In this document: positions 54,066-64,000 of the stretch, piece after piece
Position numbering within the stretch: the first letter of the stretch is position 1
Layout: each line of letters starts with the position of its first letter
Source of the DNA: Camarhynchus parvulus
Taxonomy: Eukaryota > Chordata > Aves > Passeriformes > Thraupidae
Length of the DNA stretch: 64,000 nucleotides
Reading direction: 5' to 3'
NCBI RefSeq assembly: GCF_901933205.1
Contig: NC_044590.1
Location: 12,489,501-12,553,500, forward strand
Notes under the pieces: model-generated
Told to the model about the DNA's origin: nothing
Seen by the model: only the letters and a program-made list of their open reading frames with translations
Database searches by the model: none
Position numbers and translations under genes: made by a program

Positions 54066-54570
54066 TGTCACTATGATATTTTCTGAAAAATACTTTTGCC
54101 AGGATTTTTCTCCTGAGAAGCTGAGAGGCCTCAGAAACGAAATGTCAACAATGATTATCTGATTGCTTGGAATGTGGTTTGGAGGTTGCTCACCAACAGG
54201 TGCATCTTTGATTGGTTCCATGTGAATTGTTTTTACTTGATGACCAGTCATGGTCCAGCTGTGTCAGACTCTCTGGTCAGTCACAAGATTTTATTATTCA
54301 TTCCTTTCTAGCTTTCTGATTAAATCCTTTCTCTTTCTTTATAATATAATATAATATAATATAATATAATATAATATAATATAATATAATATAATATAAT
54401 AAATATAAAAATATAATATAATATAATATAATATAATATAATATAATATAATATAATATAATATAATATAATATAATAATATAATACAATATAATATAAT
54501 ATGCCTTCTGAAACATGGAGTCAAATTCTCATCACTTCCCTCATCCTGGAGACCCTCAAACACCACCACA
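54066..54570 (+). mobile_element. Solo LTR-D with expanded A/T core
   Basis: It starts TGTCACTATGATATTTTCTG and ends AACACCACCACA. The normal short TATA/polyadenylation region is replaced by an array of about 160 bases of ATAAT/ATATA pentamers (54338-54500). GGCAAA follows and CACAAA precedes, so a TSD is doubtful. Confidence 0.88.
54338..54500 (+). repeat. (TATAA)n pentamer array inside LTR-D
   Basis: About 30 ATAAT-type units with three short irregularities (near 54400, 54476 and 54487). It lies exactly where other LTR-D copies have ATAATATATATCATAAAATAAT. Confidence 0.97.
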
Positions 54571-54576
54571 GGCAAA

Positions 54577-55549
54577 GGCTCAGTGATGCCCATGAAGTCC
54601 CTGGGGAGGCACTGGAGATGTGAGAGGGGCAGCAGCCCCATGGGCTCCAGCCTAACCCAGGGTTACACAGCTGGACCCAGATGTGCTGCCACTGCTGGGG
54701 CTGCTGAGCAGGGAGGACACCCTGGAGCTCAGTCAGGTGGTGGCAGCTCCTGGAGAAGTGTGACACAGACACCTGTCAAAGCTGGGAAGGGATTCCAAGA
54801 GGATTTTACAGCACTGGCTTAATTTGTGAGCCCGTCCTTCCCAGCACACACAGCTCTTGTTACTGTAAAGAGAGGTGCAGGGACACTTTTGGGATAAAGT
54901 GAGGATTTTACTGCTTCCCCCCAGGTCCTTCTGGGGCCTGGGCACTCTTTCAACCCTCCTGTAACTCAGGCTGATTTGTGTGCTTCTAGGAGCTCGTTTC
55001 AGTGTTTCTCTGAAAATCCACAGCAGTAATTTGGTAAACAGAGAATTACCAGACCTGAAGTACTTCAGCCCTGGCCAGCTGTAATTTGCTCTGGGTAATC
55101 ACTATTCTGCTGCTTCTCTCTGCTGGCTCTGAAAGTGCTAGGAATTTAGAGTAGGAATCAATTAAACAGCAAATAGGTTTCTTTGTCAAAATCAATTAAG
55201 TCCTCCTCCCAACCAGTGCAATGGTCTCCCTGGAATTTCATATTCTGCTTGGCTGCTGTTTCCTCAGCAGCTTTTGCTGGATAATGTTGATGTTTTATAG
55301 CTTGATTTAAATCATATGGATCAATGCATATGCATCCCTTATTTGGATTTTTCAATTACAGCCGTATATTTAGCCTAAATGAATTATCTGGGTTGTAGTT
55401 GCAGCTACACAGAGAATTTTTCATAATGCCCAATTCAATTTCTACTTTCTCTGTAAGCATAAATGATTTCTTTGGGGAGAAGGATCATTAGAGTTGTTTT
55501 GCCCTTCTTGCTGGAGTCTGGGTCTTCCAAACGGGCTAGACCAGGAATT
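54577..55549. other. Unique DNA, candidate conserved non-coding block
   Basis: Bases 55080-55470 are A/T-rich, free of repeats and rich in homeodomain-type ATTA/TAAT words (AATCAATTAAAC, TTGATTTAAATCATATGG). No exon is recognised. Confidence 0.35.
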
Positions 55550-55555
55550 TTCAAC

Positions 55556-56212
55556 TGTGGTGGTGTTTGAGGGTCCCCAGGATGAGATGAGACTCTTGGC
55601 TCCATGTTTCAGAAGGCTGATATATTATATTATATTATATTATATTATATTATATTATATTATATTATATTATATTATATTATATTATATTATATTATAT
55701 TATATTATATTATATTATATTATATTATATTATATTATATTATATTATATTATATTATATTATATTATATTATATTATATTATATTATATTATATTATAT
55801 TATATTATATTATATTATATTATACCGTATCATACTATACCATATCATACTATACCGTATCATACTATACCATATCATACTATACCATATCATACTATAC
55901 CATATCATACTATATCATATCATATCATATCAATGCCATACTAAAACTATACTAAAAAAATAGAAGAAAGGATTTCATCAGGAAGCTAGAAAGGAATGAA
56001 TAATAAAAACTTGTGGCTGCTCAGAGCCTTGACACAGCTGGACCATGATTGGTCATCAAGTAAAAACAATCCACATGAGACCAATCAAAGATGCACCTGC
56101 CACATTCCACAGCAGCAGATAATTATTGTTGACATTTATTTTCTGAGGCTTCTCAGCTTCTCAAGAGAAGAAATCCTGGCAAAGGTATTTTTCAGAAAAT
56201 GTGTCTGTGACC
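55556..56212 (-). mobile_element. Solo LTR-D with the longest A/T core, TSD TTCAAC
   Basis: It starts TGTGGTGGTGTTTGAGGG and ends TCTGTGACC. TTCAAC is duplicated at 55550-55555 and 56213-56218. Its length is 657 bp against 384 bp for the unexpanded copy, the excess being the pentamer array. Confidence 0.93.
55618..55931 (+). repeat. (ATATT)n array passing into a 15-bp higher-order repeat
   Basis: About 200 bases of uninterrupted TATAT/ATATT pentamers, then six 15-bp units TATACC(A/G)TATCATAC from 55821, then ATATC pentamers to 55931. The 15-mer is three mutated pentamers copied as a block. Confidence 0.97.
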
Positions 56213-56218
56213 TTCAAC

Positions 56219-57567
56219 CATCTCCAAACCTCTGGATTCTACTTCAGCTTTGAGTGGAGAAGCAAACACTTGGGCATTGTGGATTGTGCAGCTGTGTGGG
56301 TGAAAGTCATTTTTTAAGTCCCTTGTGGACTCCCCTGCCCTGGCTCAGGGCCCTCTGCCCCCTGTCCCCTGCCCACAGCTCTCAGATCACAACCTGAGAT
56401 CCCTGACCTAGAGCTGAGCTCTTCCTGTTGCACCTGCATTTTAAACCATCCTTTTCCCTGCCTGCTGTGCCTTTGCCCCCATCCATCTGCATCCCTGAAC
56501 CCCCCATGCCGTTGGGAACCTGGCCCTCAGCATGCCTGAGTTTCCATGGTGCCACTGAAACAGGACTTGGGCTCCCAAATCCCCAAAATGTCTTTGTTTT
56601 CCATGTTCCCCACAGATAATTCATCCCCAGTCCCTACCTAGGAGAGGGAAAAAGTTCTAAGCCAAGCTGTGGCTCATCTTTAAATCAGAAGATAAAAGTT
56701 AATTATAGATATAAGATATTAACAACATGGGGCTGTGTCAGGGGAGGATCGGGCTGCAGTGTGGCTACAGCCCCTCCAACCACTCATTCCCTATTTAATT
56801 CTTAACACCCAAAGGTTCCTGCAGGCAAAAGTTGTGTTTAATCCCTGCTGCCATCCAGGGGAGCTCTATGTGCAGACCAGACCTTGTCAGCAGTGGGAAA
56901 AAAATTGCAAAAAAAGAGGACTTTTACTTGTATTTGATAGAATTTGAAGTTAGTAAATATTAAAAAGTCCAGAACAATGTAACAGCTATTTTAGGTTTGA
57001 ATTGAACTCCAGGGGTTCCAATTCTGACAAATTAAATCTAAAAAGGGGGATAATTGCTAAAATGGTGTGAATGATTGATTTCTTTTTCCATGTGACAGCC
57101 AAACTTTTTGAAGGAACTGTTGAGCTTCGGAGAGCTGAAAAAACACTCACTGTCCATCTCCTAAAAATCCAGCTCTTAAATACTTCATGTGGCTCAATGC
57201 ACATTTTTCCACTTAATGCAAAACTTCTCATGCTGAAAATAGAGGCCTGGGGTTATAAACTGCTCAAGAAGTTAGTGTCATCTGAATTTTCTTGCTGCCT
57301 GAGGGGATTTAGGGGATGAGCCATGTGCCCAGGGCAGTGCTGTGGCCACAGGCAGTGCCAGGAGAGGCCCTGGGTGCCTCCATGGTAAATCCCACTTTTC
57401 CAGCTGTGAAACTTTGTACAAATAATTCCCTGTTCCCTGAGCAAAGCCACTTCCCAAGCTCCTGCTCCCTCCTCCAGGCTAATGAACCTTTCTCAAGCTT
57501 TTGCTCTTGGAATTCACAAGGACTAAACCTCCTCCCAGCTGAGGAACTGTCAGATTCATCCCTTTCC
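56219..57567. other. Unique DNA
   Basis: No repeat or exon is recognised between LTR-D and LTR-H. Confidence 0.4.
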
Positions 57568-58016
57568 TGAACCCAGAGATGGGGCAACTGCGAGGTGATT
57601 TAAAACCTTTTATTCCATTTTCAGTCTCATGAGAAGGGTGAGACAATACAGATGTTATAATTCACACAATCAGAAGGCAACTATTTCCTGATTACAATAC
57701 ACTATAAGTGTTTCTTGGCCTATCAGCTTTTTGTCACACCATGCTTTAAATACCTTAAAGCCAATAATCTAAAACTACCCCTTGTGGGTCCCACTGCAAT
57801 GCATCTTTCATAGTTCTCTTTCTCCAAAGTATCTAGTCATATTTGCAAGGCCACCCTTTGAAACTTGTTTCTAGCTCTATTTCTCTCTCAAAAATGCCTG
57901 TCCTATTCCATGGCATTTCTGAGTCAGTATTTCTTATCTTAAACCTTGCATACAGATGCACACTGTGTGGGCCCTCTGTCAGGCTTTGAGAATTTTCTAC
58001 AAATTCATTTCCCACA
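57568..58016 (-). mobile_element. LTR-H, 3' LTR of a provirus remnant
   Basis: On the - strand it starts TGTGGGAAATG directly after a polypurine tract and carries GGAATAAAAGG (polyadenylation signal). It ends near CTGGGTTCA. It is full length (449 bp), unlike the partial copy at 33.8 kb. Confidence 0.82.
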
Positions 58017-58277
58017 TTTCCCCCTCTCTCTTGGACAGAAGAAACTTCTTTGATGGCCTCGTTCGTCGATTGCTGTGCACAGTGAAGTAGACAAGGCACT
58101 GTCACTATAACAATCAATGCATATAAACTTAATCATTTCCCACAAGGAACTGCAGAGGCAGGAGCAGAGTTCTTCTCCTGGAGGGGACAGGGCTGGGCCC
58201 AGGCTCAAAATCCTCCTCCATGCCCAGAGCAGGGCTGTGAAAAACAAGGTTTACTTTTCTTGTAAAATTTAAAAAGT
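58017..58277 (-). pseudogene. ERV internal remnant: polypurine tract and possible env C-terminus
   Basis: A GAGAGAGGGGGAAA polypurine tract (58017-58030, - strand) abuts the LTR-H start. Upstream, one frame reads a hydrophobic stretch ending in a cysteine pair and a short polar tail (MIVIVTVPCLLHC near 58079-58117). That is compatible with the membrane anchor and cytoplasmic tail of an Env TM subunit. Only a fragment exists: there is no surface subunit, pol or gag, and LTR-B interrupts it. The env identity is an inference from position and hydrophobicity. Confidence 0.5.
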
Positions 58278-58929
58278 TGTCCCAGACTGCAAGGCAAGAT
58301 GCATTCTATTACCATCTGTATGGCAGTTGTCTTCTGTTCAGTGGGCAGTTTTCCTTATCTCTGCCACACCCACTCCTCCCTCAGGGGAGGCACCTGCTGA
58401 TAACAGCTATTGAATGTCCCTGCATGGCTGATAAGAACTACAGCATCCCATTGGGAGATCTGAGCCCAGAGGGAGGAGCCAAGCATTCCTACCTGGATAG
58501 AATCTGGAGATTCTGGAACACCAGCACGGCTTCTGCACTGGATTGCCCAGAGGAACAGCAGCTGCCTCTGCCACTGGATCTTCAGAGGAGACTGCACCTT
58601 TCTCCAGGATCCCTGCTCCAGCAGAACCACCCCTGACACTGCAGGAGGGCTGAGCCACAATTCCAATGGGACTGCTGCCAGCACCCTGACCCACAGGGTG
58701 TCAGGTTGGTTTCTGACTCTGGCAGTGTTGTTTTGGTTCACTGCATTGTTTATTTTATCTTTTTATTTTCTTCCCTAGTAAAGAACTGTTATTTCCTGCT
58801 CCCATATTTTTGCCTGAGAGCCCCTTAATTTAAAATTTATAGCAATTCAGAGGGAGGGGGTTTACATTTTCCATTTCAGGGGAGGCTCCTGCCTTCCTTA
58901 GCAAACACCTGGCTTTCCAAACCAAGACA
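58278..58929 (+). mobile_element. Solo LTR-B with TSD AAAGT
   Basis: It starts TGTCCCAGACTGC and ends AAACCAAGACA. AAAGT is duplicated at 58273-58277 and 58930-58934. It is nearly identical to 20488-21138. Confidence 0.94.
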
Positions 58930-59510
58930 AAAGTTTATTAAAAAGACAGTAGGAGACAGAAATAAAGCATAGGGTTAAAAATACCAGGTGCTTGGCATTC
59001 AGCTAAGAGCACATTGTTATCTTTGGAGGTATTCCTTAAATATTTTTTCTATTACATTAGCTTGTTGTATATTTATAGACTCTAATGCATATTCCTATTT
59101 TTCATTAACTAGTTTACATATTCTAGGAACTATTTTGCATGGCCCTTCCTTGGGTGTTCCTTTTTAGAGTATGCATGTTTCTTGGTTGTGGTTTTGGTCT
59201 GTTTTCTTTATTAAATTATTATTTCTTTTATTTTTTTCTTCTAGTTTGGGCTTTGGTCTATACATTTTTTTAGATGGCAATTGCTGATAGTTCGTATATT
59301 AATAGCAGGGTCTTCATTGTATGTTCACTGGATGTTATCTTGACCAAACAGTTCACTCATAACTATATCAGCTACCACTACTACTATGTCTAAGTTTTTT
59401 TTATTAGCAGAAATAAAAGCAAAGTTATTTAAACATCATACATATAGAATTTATCTCAATATTTGTGAAAAGACAACAATATAATATGTATTTATAAGAG
59501 GGCCAGGAAT
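58930..59510 (-). other. A/T-rich possible ERV sequence beyond LTR-B
   Basis: On the - strand it has TCTATAAATATACAAC and TTTTTAATAAACTTTT, which look like TATA and polyadenylation signals. It was contiguous with the LTR-H provirus remnant before LTR-B inserted. It could be another LTR or degenerate internal sequence. No protein similarity is evident. Confidence 0.4.
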
Positions 59511-60931
59511 TGTGTCCACAGGGCTTTCCCAGGAGGTTTTAAGACCCTCCTGCCCCCAGGGATTTGTGGTGGCTCCCCAGCCTTACAGCCTTTGCTCCAG
59601 TGAAATTTCATCCCTTCACAAGGGGAATATTCCAAGGAACAGAGATGCCAGGTGTCACTGCAGGCTGGGGTTGGGATCCCTCCAGGAGAGGGGCTGGGGT
59701 GACCTGGGCCTTGCTGTGTCCCAGGCGACCATTCCCAGACTCACACCTGGCCAAATTCCACAATATCCCATTTTGTGACTTCACCTTCTTGGCCTCCCCT
59801 CTCTTTGCTCAGTGTTTTTCCTCTGCTGCTGGGAGAACCAGGGAATTCACCTTTTGGGGACCACTTTGCCATAAACAGGGGGAGTGGGGGAAGGCACAGA
59901 TTTCCATTAGTGAGTGATTCATCACTTTATTGCTGCTGGGAGACCAAGGCATCCCTTTAATCCCTGCAATTCCCAGGGGCCAGTGATTGAAGGGCTATTC
60001 AGGCTCCTGCCTGCAGTAGCATCTGACTTTCCCTTCCTCACTTGCTGCTGGGCTCCATTTGCAGGGCTCTGAGCAGCCTCTGCCATCTGTTAATTCAATA
60101 ATTGCCTAATGTTGTAATACACACGTGCTCTAATGGAGCAATTTCCCAGTTCTCATCCTGGAATCTGTTTCAGCTGTCAATATTTCTTTACAATGTCTTT
60201 TTTTTTCAGGGTTTTTCGAAAACAATGGCATGATTACAATAACTTCAGTTAAGCCTGGTCCTTCAGCAGCCTGGCACAGTAAATATTCTGAAATCCCCAT
60301 ATGTCTGAAACAATCTGGGAAGTTTTAAAATATTAAAGTAACACATCCCCATTCATGCAAAATGGCAGGCCTGATGGTGCAATTATCTAGTCTATTAATT
60401 ATTATCTGGTGTGCTTAGAAAGTGAAAACTCTTCTGCAAATGGCATCAATTGAGATGAATATAAATTAGGAAGGGTGGGGTTTATCTTATGTCCATTGCA
60501 ACTCTAAAAAAAAAAAAAACCCAACTAAAAAAGGCTGGACCAGGAGGCCAAATAAATGTGGGGGATGCCAGATGAAGAAATGGATTTATTCCATCACAAT
60601 CCTCTCTATGCTGATGCTGCTTTTCCTGGTCTGCAAACTTATGTGAAGCTCATCTCAGAAGGAAAAATAAATAAAGCCGTGATTCCATGTTCCTCACACA
60701 GGAGGAGATATTTATTGTAGGGGGCATGAATGCTTCAGTTTCACTTGGGTACCTCAGCTTTATTTAGATTTGCCGTGAAATCTCTCCAGGGGCCAGGCTG
60801 CCCTGGTCAGGAAAGGCCAACACCAACCCTGATAGCCTCGTGAAAGCTCCTGCTGGTGTCATTCCTCTTTTCCTGGGCAGCTCCTGCCTTTGGATGGCTC
60901 TGGAGCTTTGCAGAGTGAGCACATAAAGTTT
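59511..60931. other. Unique DNA, candidate conserved non-coding block
   Basis: Bases 60060-60475 are A/T-rich and repeat-free (ATTCAATAATTGCCTAATG, TAGTCTATTAATTATTATC). No exon is recognised. Confidence 0.35.
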
Positions 60932-60936
60932 CTCAT

Positions 60937-61624
60937 TGTCTTGGTTTGAACAGACAGGTTTCTGCTAAGGAAGGCAGGAGCCTCCACTGAAATGGAAAAT
61001 GCAAACCCCCTCCCTCCAAATTATTATAATTTTGAAATTAAGGGGTTCTCAGGCAAAGATATGGGAGCAGGAATAACAGTTCTTTATGAAGGAAATTTAA
61101 AATAAACAATGCAGCAATACAAACCAACCCTGCCAGAGTGAGAGCAGGCCCTGCCCCCTGTGTGTCAGGGTGGGGGCACAGCCCCATCCCATGGGGGCTC
61201 AGCCCTCCTGCAGTGCCAGCTGTGCTGCTGCTGGAGCAGGGATCCTGCACAAGGGGGGAGTTTTCCTCTGCAGCTCCAGGGCTGCTGCAGATGGGCCTGG
61301 GCTCCCTCTGGCAATGCAGGGCAGCAGAAAGCTGCTCCTCTGGCAATGCAGTGGGCAAAGGCTGCTGTGCTGCTCCAGGCTCAGATTGGATCCAGGTAGG
61401 AATGCTTGGCTCCTCCCCTGGGCGCAGCATCTCCCCATGGGATGCTGGAATTGGATCAGCCCTGCAGGGACACTCAGTGGCCATGGACAGCAGAGATCTC
61501 CTGGAGGGAGGATTGGCTGTGGCAGAGATAAAGAAAACTGCCCATGAACAGCAGAGAGCTGCCCCAGCTCTGACAGATGGGGACAGAATACACAGCCCCC
61601 ACTAACATCTTTCAACCTAATTCA
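60937..61624 (-). mobile_element. Solo LTR-A with TSD CTCAT
   Basis: It starts TGTCTTGGTTTGAACAG and ends CCTAATTCA. CTCAT is duplicated at 60932-60936 and 61625-61629. It is very close in sequence to 6894-7581. Its tail has small deletions relative to 29818. Confidence 0.93.
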
Positions 61625-61967
61625 CTCATAAATGCAGCAGGAGCCCCTGTGTTTTCACCCATCTCCATCCCCCTGCTCCTTCCCTCCTCCCTTGCTGGCA
61701 GGTGCTGCATCCTCCTGCAGCTGCTCCCAGCTCTCTCTTGTCCCTGGGGTTGCTGTGCGCATCCTCACTCGACTCTCCTGCTGAAATCCAAATGCCCTCA
61801 CCTTGGAATCGTGCTGGGACTGCATGGCAGAGCAGGAAGGAGTTTTTGGCTGTGAAAAGCTGCGAGAGTAAATCCATGTTCTTCCCTCTTAGGCTCCTCT
61901 AAAGCCCACAGAAAGCAGCTGGCAGTGGGACAAGTCTCCCATTTCAGGCCTGAAGATAGGATGGATC

Positions 61968-62390
61968 TGTGGCATTCACATTCTCTGGAAAGATCCCTTC
62001 CCCCAGGATTTTTCTCCTGGGAAGCTGAAAAGCCTCAGAGAAAAGGAAAATAATTCTTATCTCATTTGCTTCTCCTGTGTTGTGCTCATATGTGGAATGT
62101 GTTTGGAGATTGTTTACCCACAGGTGATTGTTTCATTGCATTCTGCTGTGAGTTGTTTTCACTCTTTGGCCAATCAGGGCCAAGCTGTGTCAGGACTCTG
62201 GAGAGAGTCACCAGTTTTCATTATTATCTTTTTATCATTCGGTAAGTATCCTTTCTGTATTCTTTAGTATAGTATAATATTCTTCAATATAATATAGTAT
62301 TATATTTATTATAAAGTAATAAATGAGCCTTCTGAGAACATGGAGTCAGATGCACCATTCCTGCCTTCACTGGGGCACCCAGCAAATACA
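61968..62390 (+). mobile_element. Solo LTR-C
   Basis: It starts TGTGGCATTCACATTC and ends CCCAGCAAATACA. It has GGCCAATCAGGGCC, GTATAGTATAATAT and AAGTAATAAATGAGCC. It is the only LTR-C in + orientation here. Confidence 0.85.
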
Positions 62391-62447
62391 ATACTGATCC
62401 TCCCCTCTTAGGGCTGATTTTGGTCCAAATGGGCTTCTTTGAAATTT

Positions 62448-62560
62448 TGAGAATCCCAGAATGGTTTGGATGGGAAGGGACCTTATATCTCATTCCAGCC
62501 CCTCCCATGGGTGGGGACACCTTTCCCTAGCCCAGGCTGTCACCTTGTTTTGCACCTTCC
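62448..62560 (-). mobile_element. CR1 LINE 3' end
   Basis: AGAATCCCAGAATGGTTTGG, then ATGGGAAGGGACCTTATATC, then CCCTCCCATGGGTGGGGACACC: reverse-complement CR1. Confidence 0.88.
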
Positions 62561-63070
62561 TGCCCCTGCTGATCCTCGTGCGGTGTCTCCTCCGTCTCCT
62601 GCAGAAGGAACGCGTTTTTTTCTTCTTTGCTTTGTTGGAAGACTTCTGATGAATTGTTCTGGTGTTGAAAATGGGAATTAAATGCAGATTTCCCAAGCAA
62701 AAGGCAAGTGGGTGTTGGGCAACACTTCCTCTTTAGGGATGTGAGTTCAGGATTTGCGGAGTGCTGTGAAATCCCCTGGGATGGAAGCTAATGGGAATGT
62801 GACAGCTATTATTATAAACTCCCTCAGCAAACTTGAACTTGCCCACGTGTCTATTCATAAGCTTATTAGAAATCAATTCCAAATAATTGCATTATGCCCT
62901 TTGTATTGGTGGATTTTCTACGGTAATTGACTTTACAGAAAAGACATCTCAGCTTAGCCAGGGGTTTGTGCCCAGCCCAGAGCCAGGAAAACCACAGGAT
63001 TCTGAGAGTGAAAGCATCTCTGCCAGAGTGGTGGGGGATGAAAAGCAGCCTGTGAAAAACTCCAGTCACT
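62561..63070. other. Unique DNA between CR1 and LTR-M
   Basis: Nothing recognised. A/T-rich around 62810-62930. Confidence 0.4.
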
Positions 63071-63671
63071 TGTTTTCAAAATTTTAAAAGTTGAATAGTA
63101 ATAAAATAGTTATAAAATAGTAATATAATTAGAGAAATAAAAATTTGGACAATTAGGATTAGGACAATACAAGACAATAAAAAAACCCAAAGAGTTATGG
63201 GCAGTCTGGGTACCTTTTCTGGGCAAAATAAGCCCAAAAAAGGACACACATTAACAGAGGATTAACCCTTAAAAACAATAACCTGTTGCATATTCATACA
63301 CCTCCTACATGATGCATAAATTCCATTCAAACACAGGATTCTGTCTGGTCAGTGACAGCTTCTTCCTCTTAATCCTGACGGCGTCTCAGGGCTCAGTGAG
63401 GCAGGAAGAACTCGATAAAAGAGCAATAAATTCTTTTTCTCTGAAAGATTTAGGTGTCCTGTGGCTGCTATCTCGGTGCAAGTCCTCTCATAAAAAAATC
63501 TTACATAGCATAGTTTCTATTTTAACATTATGTTATAACCTAAAACTATATTTAACACACTACTTAAGTAAATTAACACAGCATAACTTTCCAACATAAC
63601 ACATATAATATTCATTTTAATATTTGCAAGAAGCCAATCATAAAATATGCATTTTTCACACAGCCCTAACA
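63071..63671 (-). mobile_element. LTR-M, probable solo LTR
   Basis: On the - strand it starts TGTTAGGGCTGTGTG, continues AAAATGCATATTTTATG and ATTGGCTTC (CCAAT box). GAGGACTTGCACCGAGATAG lies further on, and the element ends GAAAACA. This profile fits a common passerine ERV LTR. No TSD is visible and there is a single copy in the window. Confidence 0.7.
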
Positions 63672-64000
63672 ATGCTCCATTAGCAGCCCCTCCTGGGCTA
63701 ATCCAGCTAACAAAGGGTTTCATGCCGGGGGAGTTTCCTGGGCATTCAGCTGCATCTGGAGACAAGAAGTACCAAGTGAGGCGTGTAGCTCAGGGCTAGG
63801 TTGGTGGAGGTGTAATTCTTGAGTTGAAACTTGAGATTGTCACCACCCCCAGTGGGTCTTGGGGGTGGAAATAGCCAAGAGACACCAGCATTTATCTCAC
63901 CAACACCGCAGTACTGAAAATCCTGCCTGTCAGCAGGTGTGGGACTGCTCAGAGCCTCCCTCTGGTGTGCACCCCTCTCTGCAGAGAGGTTGAGAGAGCT

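Noticed and set aside
54298..54641. Tyr/Ile/Leu-rich frames near 54.3 and 55.6 kb
   Set aside because: Translation of TATAT-type pentamers.
1..64000. CRISPR arrays, tRNA or rRNA genes, bacterial operons
   Set aside because: No spaced direct repeats, cloverleaf sequence or rRNA-like stretch was seen; the DNA is clearly avian nuclear.

Overview
The window reads as nuclear DNA of a bird, probably a passerine. It is full of chicken-repeat-1 (CR1) LINE 3' ends and of endogenous-retrovirus solo LTRs in several families. It has AATAAA polyadenylation signals and spliceosomal introns, and nothing bacterial such as operons or Shine-Dalgarno sites. The species cannot be named from the sequence alone.

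One protein-coding gene can be supported. It lies on the + strand at about 36.0-40.43 kb and is a perilipin-family (PLIN2/PLIN3-like) lipid-droplet coat protein. A TATA box precedes a non-coding first exon. Seven coding exons with GT-AG boundaries and compatible phases then give 464 codons with no internal stop, and an AATAAA lies 103 bases after the stop codon. Its oddities are an almost perfect 4 x 30-bp coding repeat at the N-terminus, an acidic C-terminal tail, a copy of that tail plus proximal 3' UTR inside intron 4, and a rearranged LTR beginning a few bases after the exon-5 splice donor.

The rest is intergenic or repeat DNA. Families are labelled here by letter. LTR-A and LTR-B are about 650-690 bp, with 5-bp target-site duplications (TSDs) on most copies. 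LTR-C and LTR-D are about 380-660 bp, with 6-bp TSDs on several copies, and two LTR-D copies carry hugely expanded TATAT-type pentamer arrays. LTR-E is about 600 bp and LTR-I about 280 bp (6-bp TSDs). LTR-F/G, H, J, K, M, N and one further type are single or paired copies. LTR-H at 57.6-58.0 kb still has a polypurine tract and a possible scrap of env 3' end beside it; no full provirus is present. Nested insertions (B into I, B beside the H provirus remnant, E into a CR1 block, D into CR1) give a relative chronology.

Layout: 0-13 kb, CR1s, LTR-C/E/A/B, a 53-bp-arm palindrome at 10.3 kb and a (GAGAA)n array grown inside a CR1. 13-32 kb, LTR-N/C/A/B/F-G/J in mostly unique DNA. 32-35 kb, a cluster of LTR-D, I, H, I and CR1 fragments. 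36-40.4 kb, the perilipin-like gene. 41-56 kb, many LTR-D copies, LTR-E and I with a nested B, (TTCCC)n and (TATAT)n arrays. 56-64 kb, the LTR-H provirus remnant, LTR-B/A/C/M and some A/T-rich unique DNA. Most apparent open frames elsewhere are chance frames in GC-rich repeats.
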